This document shows positions 44,917-54,340 of a stretch of DNA of 64,000 nt, one piece after another. The stretch spans positions 62,001 through 126,000 of the forward strand of contig NZ_SODM01000003.1 in NCBI RefSeq assembly GCF_004368785.1. The letters are read 5' to 3'. Each line of letters begins with the position of its first letter. The stretch's first letter is position 1. Under the pieces are notes generated by a model. It saw only the letters and a list, made by a program, of their open reading frames with translations, did no database searches and was not told the DNA's origin. This stretch comes from Flavobacterium sp. 270. GTDB taxonomy: Bacteria > Bacteroidota > Bacteroidia > Flavobacteriales > Flavobacteriaceae. A program made the translations under genes and the position numbers.

Positions 44917-44954
44917 AAGGTTTCAGGTTTTGTTTCGCTTGAAACCTTTTTTTT
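44917..44954 (+). terminator. Terminator of the 43718 gene, made of GGTTTCAGG words
   Basis: AAGGTTTCA / TGAAACCTT (44917-44925, 44940-44948) is followed by a T run. The word is the same as in the tandem repeat at 22810. Confidence 0.75.
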
Positions 44955-45354
44955 ATCTCAAACGTCTAAACGCAATTGGGCCAGTTCTTTTTTTGTTGTC
45001 TATAAAAGTTCCCTCAAGTGTGTTTCCGTCAGATGATAATGTCAAAGTATGAGTTCCTTGTGTTGCCCAGCCTTCAATCGGTAAGGTTACATCCACAGTG
45101 TAAATTATTGTATTACCAGTTCTTGTGCCGGTACCACTTTCTACAAATTTTTGTCCTTTCCATTCTAAATAATGTGAAAAAATAATCTTTCCGTCTTGTT
45201 CGGAAATAATAGCAACAGCATTCTGGACACCGGAATTTATGTCTTCCCAAACGCCATTTATATCTGTTTTTTGGACAACTGATTTTTCCTGACAAAAACT
45301 CAAATTTGATATTAATAATAAGAAGAATAAAAATATGTAAATTTTGTTTTTCAT
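44953..45354 (-). CDS. Small exported beta-rich protein
   Basis: A signal peptide (YIFLFFLLLISNLSFCQ) precedes about 110 residues with the pattern NGVWEDINSG, IIFSHYLEWKGQ, GNTIIYTVDV and THTLTLSSDGNTLEGTFID. These are beta-strand pairs, as in small lipocalin-like or DUF2147-like proteins. No catalytic residues are evident. It follows the 45362 gene by 7 bases, so the two are probably co-transcribed. Confidence 0.65.
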   Translation of the reverse strand: MKNKIYIFLFFLLLISNLSFCQEKSVVQKTDINGVWEDINSGVQNAVAIISEQDGKIIFSHYLEWKGQKFVESGTGTRTGNTIIYTVDVTLPIEGWATQGTHTLTLSSDGNTLEGTFIDNKKRTGPIAFRRLR

Positions 45355-45361
45355 ATAAATC

Positions 45362-45925
45362 TTAGTTTTGAATTATAACTGATTTTATTTCCAGTAAAGA
45401 TCCAGAAATAGGATTGTAATTCACAAAATTAAATTTACAAAGATTATGGATATTCAAAAGTTTTCCGTTAGATAAACCATCTTGTCGAAAATCAGTCCAC
45501 GAAATTTTTATCGTTGTAAATTTGTTGGGAGAAGCCGGCAAATCAACTCTTGGGTGAGAACCACCGTGTACACAGCCAGTTCCTTCTTCGTTTCCTTCAC
45601 GAGCTTGCAATTTAATAAGTTGCGAAGATTTATAAGTAATGCTCACAAATTTTGAGCTGCTGGATAAATCAGTTGCGATTCCATCATTAGATTCAGATGC
45701 AGTAATCATAACATTCAATTCAATTTCTTTGATCGGATTATCATTTGCAGTTACGCGAACAATTCCTTCTTTTTGGCGAATCATATTGATTGTTTCCTGG
45801 CTTTCTTTTGAAGGTCCGGCAATGTACCAATAATTTGATTTTACTAGATTTGTAGCATCTTTCATTTCGGAAAAACCCGAAGTAAGAAAAAGAATTACAA
45901 AAACAGAAATTGATAGACGAATCAT
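45362..45925 (-). CDS. Exported protein of unknown function, carbohydrate-binding-like
   Basis: A signal peptide (MIRLSISVFVILFLTSGFS) is followed by about 165 residues of beta-sandwich character: IELNVMITASES, KFVSITYKSSQLIKLQAR, TIKISWTDFRQDG and FNFVNYNPISGSLLEIKSVII. The pattern is like carbohydrate-binding or CIA30-type domains. GTGCVHGGSHPRVDLP is a distinctive loop. I cannot name the family. It has a -7 box TATATTTG at 45949-45956. Confidence 0.6.
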   Translation of the reverse strand: MIRLSISVFVILFLTSGFSEMKDATNLVKSNYWYIAGPSKESQETINMIRQKEGIVRVTANDNPIKEIELNVMITASESNDGIATDLSSSSKFVSITYKSSQLIKLQAREGNEEGTGCVHGGSHPRVDLPASPNKFTTIKISWTDFRQDGLSNGKLLNIHNLCKFNFVNYNPISGSLLEIKSVIIQN

Positions 45926-45948
45926 ACTCAGAAATTTATATTCAATTT

Positions 45949-45956
45949 CAAATATA
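45949..45956 (-). promoter_or_regulatory. -7 box of the 45925-44953 gene pair
   Basis: Minus-strand TATATTTG, exact match, 24 bases from the ATG. Confidence 0.5.
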
Positions 45957-46038
45957 CTCTTCTGAAAATTAATTCAATTTATTCTCTTGCAATTGTTTTA
46001 ATTTTTAACTTTCCCAAAAATCAAGAAACCAAGCTTTC

Positions 46039-47202
46039 ATGCAATTATCTGTTATTATTCTCAATTACAATGTGCGTTATTTTCTGGAACAATGCATTTT
46101 AAGTGTTCGGGAAGCGCTTTCTGATATTGAGGGCGAAATTATCGTAATTGACAATAATTCGACTGATGAAAGTTGTTTGATGATGAAAGAGCGATTTCCG
46201 CAAATAAAATTAATTCAGAATAAAGAAAATTTTGGTTTCCCAAAAGGGAATAATATCGGAGTTGAGCAAGCAAAAGGAAAATACATTTGCATACTTAATC
46301 CCGATACGATTGTCGCCGAAGACACCTTTGTCAAGATTTTGGCTTTCGCCGAAAGGCAGACTAATTTAGGAATTATTGGATGTAAATTAATTGACGGAAC
46401 AGGTCATTTTCTGCCAGAAAGTAAACGCGGTGTACCAACTCCTTGGGTTTCTTTTACAAAGATTTTTGGTCTCTATAAAGTTTTTCCAAAATGGAATATT
46501 TTTAATCAATATTATGCGCAGCACATTTCTGAAAACGAAACTGGAAAAGTAGACATCTTAGTTGGTGCGTTTATGTTGATGCAGCGTAATTTATATCTCG
46601 AATTAAAAGGTTTCGACGAAAATTGTTTTATGTATGCAGATGATATTGATCTTTCGTATCGTGCACTCTTAAAACAAAAAGAAAATTATTATTTTCACGA
46701 AACAACTGTTTTGCATTATAAAGGCGAAAGTACCGTAAAAGACGAAAAATACATGCAGCGCTTTCAGGAAGCCATGACATTTTTTTATCAAAAACATTTT
46801 AAGAAATCATTGTTTTTTTCTGTCTTTATTAAAATAGGAATTGTCTTTTTTTCGTTTATCAAAATGTTTCAGGGGAAAATAAAAGGCAAACCAGATCCGG
46901 AAAGTTATGTTTTGTATTCTTTAGATGTTAAAATGTTTGAAAAATTGTCTTCAATTTTCAAAAATAAAGTAATCATTTCTGATTTCAAAAAAGAAAAAAT
47001 GGTAAATTCGTCCCTGATTTTTAAGGGTAAAAGAGTAGAGATTATTTTGGATAATCAGTATGTTTCATTCAAAAAATGTATTAAAATCATAGAAACTCTT
47101 AGAGATAAGAGTATTACTTTTAAAGTTTTCCCCAAAAGCACGAATTTTATTATTGGAAGCAATTCAAGAAATGACAGGGGTCAAATTATAAAAATTGAGT
47201 AA
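46039..47202 (+). CDS. GT2-family glycosyltransferase (rhamnosyltransferase-like)
   Basis: The 387-residue protein begins LSVIILNYNVRYFLEQCILS, then VIDNNSTDES, NFGFPKGNNIG, ICILNPDT (the DxD-equivalent) and MYADDIDLSYRAL. These are features of the WcaA/WbbL-type GT2 subgroup. The C-terminal ~120 residues, after a hydrophobic helix (FFSVFIKIGIVFFSFIK), form an extra module of unknown role. It is unlinked to the capsule run and may decorate another glycan. Confidence 0.88.
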   Translation: MQLSVIILNYNVRYFLEQCILSVREALSDIEGEIIVIDNNSTDESCLMMKERFPQIKLIQNKENFGFPKGNNIGVEQAKGKYICILNPDTIVAEDTFVKILAFAERQTNLGIIGCKLIDGTGHFLPESKRGVPTPWVSFTKIFGLYKVFPKWNIFNQYYAQHISENETGKVDILVGAFMLMQRNLYLELKGFDENCFMYADDIDLSYRALLKQKENYYFHETTVLHYKGESTVKDEKYMQRFQEAMTFFYQKHFKKSLFFSVFIKIGIVFFSFIKMFQGKIKGKPDPESYVLYSLDVKMFEKLSSIFKNKVIISDFKKEKMVNSSLIFKGKRVEIILDNQYVSFKKCIKIIETLRDKSITFKVFPKSTNFIIGSNSRNDRGQIIKIE

Positions 47203-47286
47203 AAAATTATATTAAATATAATTTATGTTTAAAATATTCAGTAATTTCGCAATCTGAAAATCAAAATCACCTTTGAGGTTAACAAT

Positions 47287-48687
47287 ATGGCAAGATTTGA
47301 ATTGAAACTTCCTAAAATGGGAGAAAGTGTAGCTGAAGCAACCATTACAAACTGGTTGAAAGAAGTTGGAGATAAAATTGAAGCAGACGAAGCGGTACTA
47401 GAAATAGCAACTGATAAAGTTGACAGCGAAGTACCTAGTGAAGTATCTGGAATTTTGGTTGAGCAATTATTTGGTAAAGATGATTTAGTTCAGGTTGGAC
47501 AGACTATTGCAATTATCGAAACTGAAGGAGGTGTTGAAATCTCTTCATCATTTTTGGTTGATAAAATAGTAGAAGAAACTCCGATTCCTGCTGAAGCTGT
47601 AGAAATCGAAAAAACGATTGAAGCAGTAAAAGAAACTACAGCTGCAACTCCAGAAGATTTTTCTGGATCAGATAAATTCTTTTCTCCATTAGTTAAAAAT
47701 ATTGCAAAAGAAGAAAATGTTTCAATCGCTGAGTTAGAAAGTATTCAGGGTTCAGGAAAAGATGCAAGAGTTACGAAAGAAGATATTTTAAAATATGTTG
47801 AAGATCGTAAATCTGGTGTAATAGCGACTCCTGAAGTGGTAGTTGAGGCTGTGAAAGAAACTACTAATGAAAGCAAACCAGAAACTATAAAAGAAACAGT
47901 AAAAGAAAACACACCGCAAAAAGCAATAGAGCCGGTAGCTCAAAAAAGTCATCAGGCAGTTCCGGTTTCTGTAAATGGAGGTGATGAAATCATCGAAATG
48001 GACAGAATGCGTAAATTGATTTCAGGATACATGGTGGCTTCTGTGCAGACTTCTGCTCACGTACAATCTTTTATTGAAGTTGATGTTACCAACATTGTAA
48101 AATGGAGAGAAAAAGTTAAAACGGCTTTTGAGAAAAGAGAAGGCGAGAAGCTTACTTTTACTCCAATTATGATGGAAGCTGTTGCAAAAGCATTAAAAGA
48201 TTTTCCGGGTATGAATATTTCTGTTGATGGAGATTACATCATCAAAAAGAAAAATATCAATTTAGGAATGGCTGCAGCTTTACCAAACGGAAATTTAATT
48301 GTACCTGTTATTAAAAATGCAGATCAGTTAAATCTTGTTGGAATGGCAAAAGCGGTTAACGATCTGGGTAATCGTGCAAAAGCAGGAAAATTAAAACCAG
48401 ACGATACACAAGGTGGTACTTACACAGTAACTAATGTGGGGACTTTTGGAAGTGTTTTTGGTACGCCAATTATTAATCAGCCTCAAGTTGGAATTTTAGC
48501 TCTTGGTGCAATTCGTAAAGTTCCGGCAGTTATCGAAACTCCAGAAGGCGATTTCATAGGAATTCGTCAAAAAATGTTCTTATCACATTCTTACGATCAT
48601 AGAGTTGTAGATGGTGCATTAGGTGGAAGTTTCGTGAAAAGAGTAGCAGAATATTTAGAAGCTTTTGATATAGATAGAGACTTTTAA
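47287..48687 (+). CDS. 2-oxo acid dehydrogenase E2 (dihydrolipoyl acyltransferase)
   Basis: The 466-residue E2 has a lipoyl domain (lipoylated Lys44 in EIATDKVDSEVPSE), a variable Glu/Thr-rich linker, a peripheral-subunit-binding domain (~131-172, FFSPLVKNIAKEENVSIAEL), a second linker and a catalytic domain ending DHRVVDG (437-443). The single lipoyl domain and general pattern fit the branched-chain or pyruvate complex E2. E1 and E3 genes are not adjacent. A terminator follows. Confidence 0.92.
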   Translation: MARFELKLPKMGESVAEATITNWLKEVGDKIEADEAVLEIATDKVDSEVPSEVSGILVEQLFGKDDLVQVGQTIAIIETEGGVEISSSFLVDKIVEETPIPAEAVEIEKTIEAVKETTAATPEDFSGSDKFFSPLVKNIAKEENVSIAELESIQGSGKDARVTKEDILKYVEDRKSGVIATPEVVVEAVKETTNESKPETIKETVKENTPQKAIEPVAQKSHQAVPVSVNGGDEIIEMDRMRKLISGYMVASVQTSAHVQSFIEVDVTNIVKWREKVKTAFEKREGEKLTFTPIMMEAVAKALKDFPGMNISVDGDYIIKKKNINLGMAAALPNGNLIVPVIKNADQLNLVGMAKAVNDLGNRAKAGKLKPDDTQGGTYTVTNVGTFGSVFGTPIINQPQVGILALGAIRKVPAVIETPEGDFIGIRQKMFLSHSYDHRVVDGALGGSFVKRVAEYLEAFDIDRDF

Positions 48688-48711
48688 AACTGTCTTTTTT
48701 TATAAATAATG

Positions 48712-48747
48712 AACCCTTTTAGCTTTTTAAATGCTAAAAGGGTTTTC
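48712..48747 (+). terminator. Terminator of the E2 gene
   Basis: The 12-bp stem AACCCTTTTAGC / GCTAAAAGGGTT (48712-48723, 48733-48744) is followed by TTCTTTT. Confidence 0.8.
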
Positions 48748-48824
48748 TTTTACTGTTATTATTGCTTTTACAATGATTATCCTCAACTTTCTGAAAAAAA
48801 AGGGCGAAATTCGGCTTTAAAATT

Positions 48825-48832
48825 TATATTTG
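48825..48832 (+). promoter_or_regulatory. -7 box of the exonuclease gene
   Basis: Exact TATATTTG, 21 bases before the ATG at 48854. Confidence 0.5.
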
Positions 48833-48853
48833 TAAACTTATTAAAATACAAAA

Positions 48854-49624
48854 ATGGAACTCAAACTCAACAAACCAATTTGCTTTTTCGATCTTGAAAC
48901 CACTGGTATTGACATCGGAAAAGACAGGATAGTAGAAATTTCAATATTTAAAGTTTTTCCAAACGGAAATAAAGAAAGCAAAACTTGGTTAGTGAATCCA
49001 ACGATTCCAATTCCTCCACAAACTACAGCCGTTCACGGTATTACTGATGAAAAAGTAGCAAATGAACCTACTTTTAATGAATTAGCCCCGCAAATTCATA
49101 ATATGATAAAAGACAGTGATTTAGGAGGATTTAATTCAGATCGTTTTGATATTCCATTATTGGCAGAAGAATTGCTAAGAGCAGGAGTAGATTTTGATAT
49201 GAAAAATAAAGTTTCTGTAGATGTTCAGACTATTTTTCATAAAATGGAAGAGCGTACCTTGAGTGCGGCTTTGAAATTCTACTGCGGAAAAAGTTTAGAA
49301 AACGCACATTCAGCAGAAGCAGATACAATGGCGACTTACGAAATCCTAAAAGCACAGTTAGATCGTTACCCGGAATTAGAAAATGATATGAAATCATTAT
49401 CTGAATTTACAACCCGTAAAAAAATAGCTGATTTTGCAGGAATGATCGCTTTTGATAAAGACAATGAGGAGATTTTTACCTTCGGAAAACACAAAGGTGC
49501 GAAAGTGGATAAAGTATTAGAAACAGAACCGGGCTATTTTAGCTGGATTCAAAATGCTGATTTTCCTTTATACACCAAAAAGGTATTAACGGCAATTAAA
49601 TTAAGAAAATTAAATACGAAATAA
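48854..49624 (+). CDS. DnaQ-like 3'-5' exonuclease
   Basis: The 256-residue protein has the DEDD exonuclease motifs: FFDLETTG (Asp13, Glu15), FNSDRFDIPLL (ExoII) and AHSAEADTMAT (H-x4-D, ExoIII). This is the proofreading-exonuclease fold, in a free-standing version common in Bacteroidota. The C-terminal ~60 residues (FGKHKGAKVDKVLETEPGY then FSWIQNADFP) form a small module seen in some of these exonucleases. Nucleic-acid repair or turnover is likely, not replicative proofreading in a polymerase complex. Confidence 0.9.
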   Translation: MELKLNKPICFFDLETTGIDIGKDRIVEISIFKVFPNGNKESKTWLVNPTIPIPPQTTAVHGITDEKVANEPTFNELAPQIHNMIKDSDLGGFNSDRFDIPLLAEELLRAGVDFDMKNKVSVDVQTIFHKMEERTLSAALKFYCGKSLENAHSAEADTMATYEILKAQLDRYPELENDMKSLSEFTTRKKIADFAGMIAFDKDNEEIFTFGKHKGAKVDKVLETEPGYFSWIQNADFPLYTKKVLTAIKLRKLNTK

Positions 49625-49704
49625 GGTTCTGAGTTTCTAAGCTTCTAAGGTACTAAGTTTTTTCTTTGTCTTAGAAGCTTAGAAACTTAGTGTCTTAGAA
49701 ACTT
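49625..49704. repeat. Inverted repeat of family A, copy 3
   Basis: The left arm GGTTCTGAGTTTCTAAGCTT continues with CTAAGGTACTAAG. The right arm has CTTAGAAGCTTAGAAACTTAG and CTTAGAAAC. It lies between the exonuclease and FAH genes, both on the plus strand. Confidence 0.75.
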
Positions 49705-49713
49705 TAAGAAGAA

Positions 49714-50325
49714 ATGAAAATCATTTGTGTCGGCAGAAATTATGCCAATCATATAGCAGAATTACAAAACGAAAGACCAACTGAGCCTGTGGTTTTTATG
49801 AAGCCTGATTCGGCAATTTTGTTAAAACAGCATCCATTTGTGATTCCGGAATTTTCGGAAGATGTTCATCACGAAATAGAAGTAATTGTCAAGATTAGCA
49901 AAGTAGGAAAGTATATCGAGCCAAAATTTGCACATAAATATTATGACGAAATAAGTGTAGGAATAGATTTTACTGCCAGAGATCTGCAAAGCAAACTAAA
50001 AGAAAAAGGATTGCCTTGGGAAAAAGCAAAAGCATTTGATGGTTCTGCAGTAATTGGCGATTTTTTGCCAAAAAGTGATTTTGTTTCTCTTGAAAATCTT
50101 ACTTTTGAATTAACAAACAATTCTGAAACAGTTCAAAAAGGTAACACAAGTCACATGTTGTGGAAAATAGATGAACTTGTGTCTTATGTATCGCAGTTTT
50201 TTACATTAAAAATAGGCGATATTATTTTTACAGGAACGCCAGAAGGTGTAGCTGCAGTAAAACCAAATGATGTTTTAGAAGGATTTTTAGAAGATAAAAA
50301 ACTATTCAGAATACAAGTAAAATAA
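49714..50325 (+). CDS. Fumarylacetoacetate hydrolase (FAH) family protein
   Basis: The 203-residue protein starts MKIICVGRNYANHIAELQNE and has HHEIEVIVKI (the E-x-E metal ligands), DFTARDLQSKLKEKGLPW, KAFDGSAVIG, NTSHMLWKIDELVSYVS and GDIIFTGTPEGV. All are hallmarks of the FAH fold. Members hydrolyse or decarboxylate 2-oxo acids such as acylpyruvates. It shares one base with the next gene (TAATG). Confidence 0.92.
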   Translation: MKIICVGRNYANHIAELQNERPTEPVVFMKPDSAILLKQHPFVIPEFSEDVHHEIEVIVKISKVGKYIEPKFAHKYYDEISVGIDFTARDLQSKLKEKGLPWEKAKAFDGSAVIGDFLPKSDFVSLENLTFELTNNSETVQKGNTSHMLWKIDELVSYVSQFFTLKIGDIIFTGTPEGVAAVKPNDVLEGFLEDKKLFRIQVK

Positions 50326-50669
50326 TGGCTTTAAAATACAACCTTTCAAAAGTATACGCACTTTCAGACAATGACCCTGAATTTGTAAACGAAATTCTAA
50401 AACTATTTGTTACCGAAGTTCCAGAAGATTTAAAAGAAATCAAAGAAGGAATTAAGAAAAAAGATCATAAATATGCCTATTCTTATGCGCATAAAATAAA
50501 ACCGACATTGGATTTAATGGGGTTGAATGTTGCCTTTGAAGAAATTCTACAAGTAGAAGCCTGGACAAAAGCAGAAGGAAAGAAAAAAGAAATTATCGAA
50601 ACTTTTAAAAGTATAAAAGAACAGGTAAAAGAAGCCGTCAAAGAAATTAAAAAAGATTTTGATTTATAA
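50325..50669 (+). CDS. Hpt phosphotransfer protein
   Basis: The 114-residue helical protein has the histidine-phosphotransfer signature SYAHKIKPTLDLMGL, with His56 as the phosphorylated residue, and a Lys-rich C-terminal helix. Hpt proteins pass phosphate between hybrid kinases and response regulators. No kinase or receiver is next to it, so its partners are elsewhere. It overlaps the FAH-family gene by one base. Confidence 0.85.
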   Translation: MALKYNLSKVYALSDNDPEFVNEILKLFVTEVPEDLKEIKEGIKKKDHKYAYSYAHKIKPTLDLMGLNVAFEEILQVEAWTKAEGKKKEIIETFKSIKEQVKEAVKEIKKDFDL

Positions 50670-52128
<1,459 letters not shown>

Positions 52129-52130
52129 AT

Positions 52131-52163
52131 TTTTGCTACAATGGTTTATTTTTCTTTTCTTTG
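52131..52163 (+). promoter_or_regulatory. Promoter of the rpmB-rpmG operon
   Basis: TTTTG (52131-52135) and TTTCTTTG (52156-52163, one mismatch to TAnnTTTG) are separated by 20 bases, the normal Bacteroidota spacing. The ATG of rpmB follows at 52200. Confidence 0.45.
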
Positions 52164-52199
52164 CACCCTGATTTTGAATAACGATAAAAGATAAGTATA

Positions 52200-52436
52200 A
52201 TGTCAAGAGTTTGTGACCTTACAGGTAAAAGAGCGATGGTAGGAAATAACGTTTCTCACGCTATGAACAAAACTAAGAGAAAGTTTTCTGTAAACTTAGT
52301 TAAAAAGCGTTTTTATCTTCCAGAAGAAGATAGATGGATTACTCTTAGAGTAGCAGCATCTACGATAAAAACAATTAATAAAAATGGAATCACTGCTGTT
52401 TTGAAAAAAGCACAGTCAGAAGGATTTATCAAATAA
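52200..52436 (+). CDS. rpmB: 50S ribosomal protein L28
   Basis: The 78-residue basic protein reads [20 protein letters not shown], then [20 protein letters not shown] and [14 protein letters not shown], which is L28. It binds 23S rRNA at the base of the L1 arm. There is only one cysteine, so no zinc site. First gene of the rpmB-rpmG-DUF4295 set. Confidence 0.97.
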   Translation: MSRVCDLTGKRAMVGNNVSHAMNKTKRKFSVNLVKKRFYLPEEDRWITLRVAASTIKTINKNGITAVLKKAQSEGFIK

Positions 52437-52463
52437 TCTTTTCCTAAATAAATATATAGCAAG

Positions 52464-52646
52464 ATGGCAAAGAAAGGTAATAGAATCCAAGTAATTTTAG
52501 AATGTACTGAGCACAAAACAACAGGTGTTGCAGGAACTTCTAGATATATTACAACTAAGAACAAAAAAAATACTCCAGATAGATTAGAGATTAAAAAATT
52601 TAATCCAATCTTGAAACGTGTAACTGTTCACAAAGAAATTAAGTAA
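52464..52646 (+). CDS. rpmG: 50S ribosomal protein L33
   Basis: The 60-residue protein reads [20 protein letters not shown], then [20 protein letters not shown] and RVTVHKEIK, which is L33. It has one Cys only, so it is the zinc-independent (C-minus) form. It is 27 bases after rpmB. Confidence 0.97.
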   Translation: MAKKGNRIQVILECTEHKTTGVAGTSRYITTKNKKNTPDRLEIKKFNPILKRVTVHKEIK

Positions 52647-52656
52647 TAATTAGAGA

Positions 52657-52698
52657 TTTTTATAAGTCTCAATGGTTTTGCCATTCGAGTTTTATAAA
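52657..52698. repeat. Imperfect hairpin between rpmG and the DUF4295 gene
   Basis: TTTTTATAAGTCTCAATGG (52657-52675) pairs imperfectly with CCATTCGAGTTTTATAAAA (52681-52699) around a 5-base loop. There is no T run behind it. It could be an RNA-processing or stability element inside the operon. Confidence 0.5.
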
Positions 52699-52719
52699 AG
52701 CTTCAATAACATTTGAATC

Positions 52720-52872
52720 ATGGCAAAGAAAACCGTAGCATCGTTACAAACATCTTCTAAGAGATTATCAAAAGCCATCAAAATGGTAAAATCTCCTAAA
52801 ACTGGTGCATATACATTCGTAGAATCTATTATGGCTCCTGAAGAAGTTGATGAATTCTTGAAAAAGAAATAA
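52720..52872 (+). CDS. DUF4295 small protein (ribosomal operon)
   Basis: The 50-residue basic protein reads MAKKTVASLQTSSKRLSKAI, KMVKSPKTGAYTFVESIMAP, EEVDEFLKKK. It is the DUF4295 family, found in Bacteroidota right behind rpmB and rpmG; the order here is the same. The position suggests a ribosome-associated role, but its function is not established to my knowledge. A clear terminator follows. Confidence 0.92.
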   Translation: MAKKTVASLQTSSKRLSKAIKMVKSPKTGAYTFVESIMAPEEVDEFLKKK

Positions 52873-52891
52873 TTACAATCACATTATATAG

Positions 52892-52925
52892 AAAAGCTAC
52901 TTTCATTCGGAAGTAGCTTTTTTAT
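52892..52925 (+). terminator. Terminator of the rpmB-rpmG-DUF4295 operon
   Basis: The 11-bp stem AAAAGCTACTT / AAGTAGCTTTT (52892-52902, 52911-52921) is followed by TTTT. Confidence 0.85.
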
Positions 52926-52986
52926 TACCTATATTTGTCTAAAAATTTAAAGAAGCACAACAATTGGCTTTTTTTTAAACATGCAT

Positions 52987-53111
52987 TCCCGCTTTTCGCT
53001 GTAATCTTTTATTTTTTCCGAAACTTCGGAACAAAATAAAGGGATTTTCGCTTCAAACGTAAGTTCACTGAACTCCGATTGAAATAAATTAAGTGAAGTA
53101 ATCGGGGCTAG
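52987..53111. repeat. Mosaic hairpin element, copy 2, opposite orientation and interrupted
   Basis: TCCCGCTTTTCGCTGTAATC at the left and ATCGGGGCTAG at the right are the reverse complement of the element at 55539-55608. The central hairpin is TTCCGAA / TTCGGAA (53016-53022, 53025-53031). About 45 extra bases split the right flank (53054-53100). Confidence 0.6.
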
Positions 53112-53199
53112 ATTAAAACAATTGGCACTCTTTAAACACTGGACTTTTAATTCAGGAAAAGAATTAAGAAGTCTAAGAATCTAATAATCTACAAAAAAA

Positions 53200-54153
53200 A
53201 TGAGTTTTTTTAAAAAATTATTCTCTACTGATAAAAAAGAGACTTTAGACAAAGGTCTTGAAAAATCAAAAACTACCTTTTTCTCAAAGTTAAGCAAAGC
53301 TGTTGCCGGAAAATCTAAAGTTGATGACGATGTTTTAGATAATCTGGAAGAAATTCTAGTAGCTTCTGATGTTGGTGTAAATACAACATTAAAAATAATT
53401 TCAAGAATTGAAAAACGTGTTGCTGACGATAAATATCTAGGAACTGACGAATTAAACCAAATTCTTCGAGAAGAAATTGGAGGCTTATTATCTGAAACAA
53501 ATAGAGGAGAAGCTACAGAATTTGAAATTCCAAAAGATAAAAAACCATACGTTTTAATGGTGGTTGGAGTAAACGGAGTAGGAAAAACAACTACAATTGG
53601 TAAACTGGCTTATCAGTTTAAGAAAGCAGGTTATAAAGTAGTTTTAGGAGCTGCAGATACATTTCGTGCTGCTGCAATTGATCAATTACAAGTTTGGGCA
53701 GATAGAGTAGATGTGCCGATTGTGAGACAAAATATGGGAAGTGATCCTGCTTCTGTAGCTTTTGATACTTTGCAATCTGCTGTGGCTCAAAATGCCGATG
53801 TTGTTATTATTGATACAGCCGGACGTCTTCATAATAAAATCAATTTGATGAACGAACTTACCAAAGTAAAACGTGTAATGCAAAAGGTAGTTGCCGATGC
53901 GCCTCACGACGTACTTTTAGTTTTGGATGGTTCTACAGGTCAAAATGCTTTTGAACAGGCAAAACAATTTACTGCAGCTACAGAAGTAACTTCGCTGGCT
54001 GTAACTAAATTAGACGGAACTGCAAAAGGCGGTGTTGTAATCGGTATTTCAGATCAATTTCAGATTCCTGTAAAATATATCGGAATTGGTGAAGGTATTG
54101 AAGATTTACAAGTCTTTAATAAATACGAATTTGTAGACAGTTTCTTTAAATAA
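53200..54153 (+). CDS. ftsY: Signal recognition particle receptor FtsY
   Basis: The 317-residue NG-domain GTPase has an N-terminal amphipathic helix (MSFFKKLFSTDKK), the N domain, G1 GVNGVGKTT (123-131), the insertion box with AADTFRAAAIDQL, DTAGRLHNK, TKLDGTAKGG and GIGEGIEDL. FtsY receives SRP-bound ribosomes at the membrane. It lacks the long acidic A domain of E. coli FtsY, as is common in this phylum. Confidence 0.97.
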   Translation: MSFFKKLFSTDKKETLDKGLEKSKTTFFSKLSKAVAGKSKVDDDVLDNLEEILVASDVGVNTTLKIISRIEKRVADDKYLGTDELNQILREEIGGLLSETNRGEATEFEIPKDKKPYVLMVVGVNGVGKTTTIGKLAYQFKKAGYKVVLGAADTFRAAAIDQLQVWADRVDVPIVRQNMGSDPASVAFDTLQSAVAQNADVVIIDTAGRLHNKINLMNELTKVKRVMQKVVADAPHDVLLVLDGSTGQNAFEQAKQFTAATEVTSLAVTKLDGTAKGGVVIGISDQFQIPVKYIGIGEGIEDLQVFNKYEFVDSFFK

Positions 54154-54160
54154 TATCAGA

Positions 54161-54340
54161 ATGAGTTTTTCTTCTTTAAAAAATATAACGCCTGTTACTT
54201 TTTATTTCGCAAGCGTTATAAGTTTTGTTTTAGCAAATGTTATAAAAGATAAAAGTTTATCTTTCTATTATATTTTATTGGTTTTAGGTATAGGATTCTT
54301 TTTTATGGGAATGCTAAAAAGAATCCGTACTAAAAGATAA
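54161..54340 (+). CDS. Small two-span membrane protein behind ftsY
   Basis: A 59-residue frame starts 7 bases after ftsY: MSFSSLKNITPVTFYFASVI, SFVLANVIKDKSLSFYYILL, VLGIGFFFMGMLKRIRTKR. It has two hydrophobic helices with a short KDK loop and a basic end. Distance, strand and composition fit a real gene translated from the ftsY transcript. No family recognised. Its stop is directly followed by the stop of the convergent serine hydrolase gene. Confidence 0.6.
   Translation: MSFSSLKNITPVTFYFASVISFVLANVIKDKSLSFYYILLVLGIGFFFMGMLKRIRTKR

Larger units (their letters stand above)
52873..53199. other. Spacer between the rpmB operon and ftsY
   Basis: It holds the rpmB operon terminator (52892-52925) and a copy of the mosaic hairpin element (52987-53111). 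No gene seen. Confidence 0.5.

Noticed and set aside
46039..47202. Part of the capsule operon
   Set aside because: It is separated from the locus by the convergent phosphatase gene, an acyltransferase unit and two minus-strand genes, with terminators in between.
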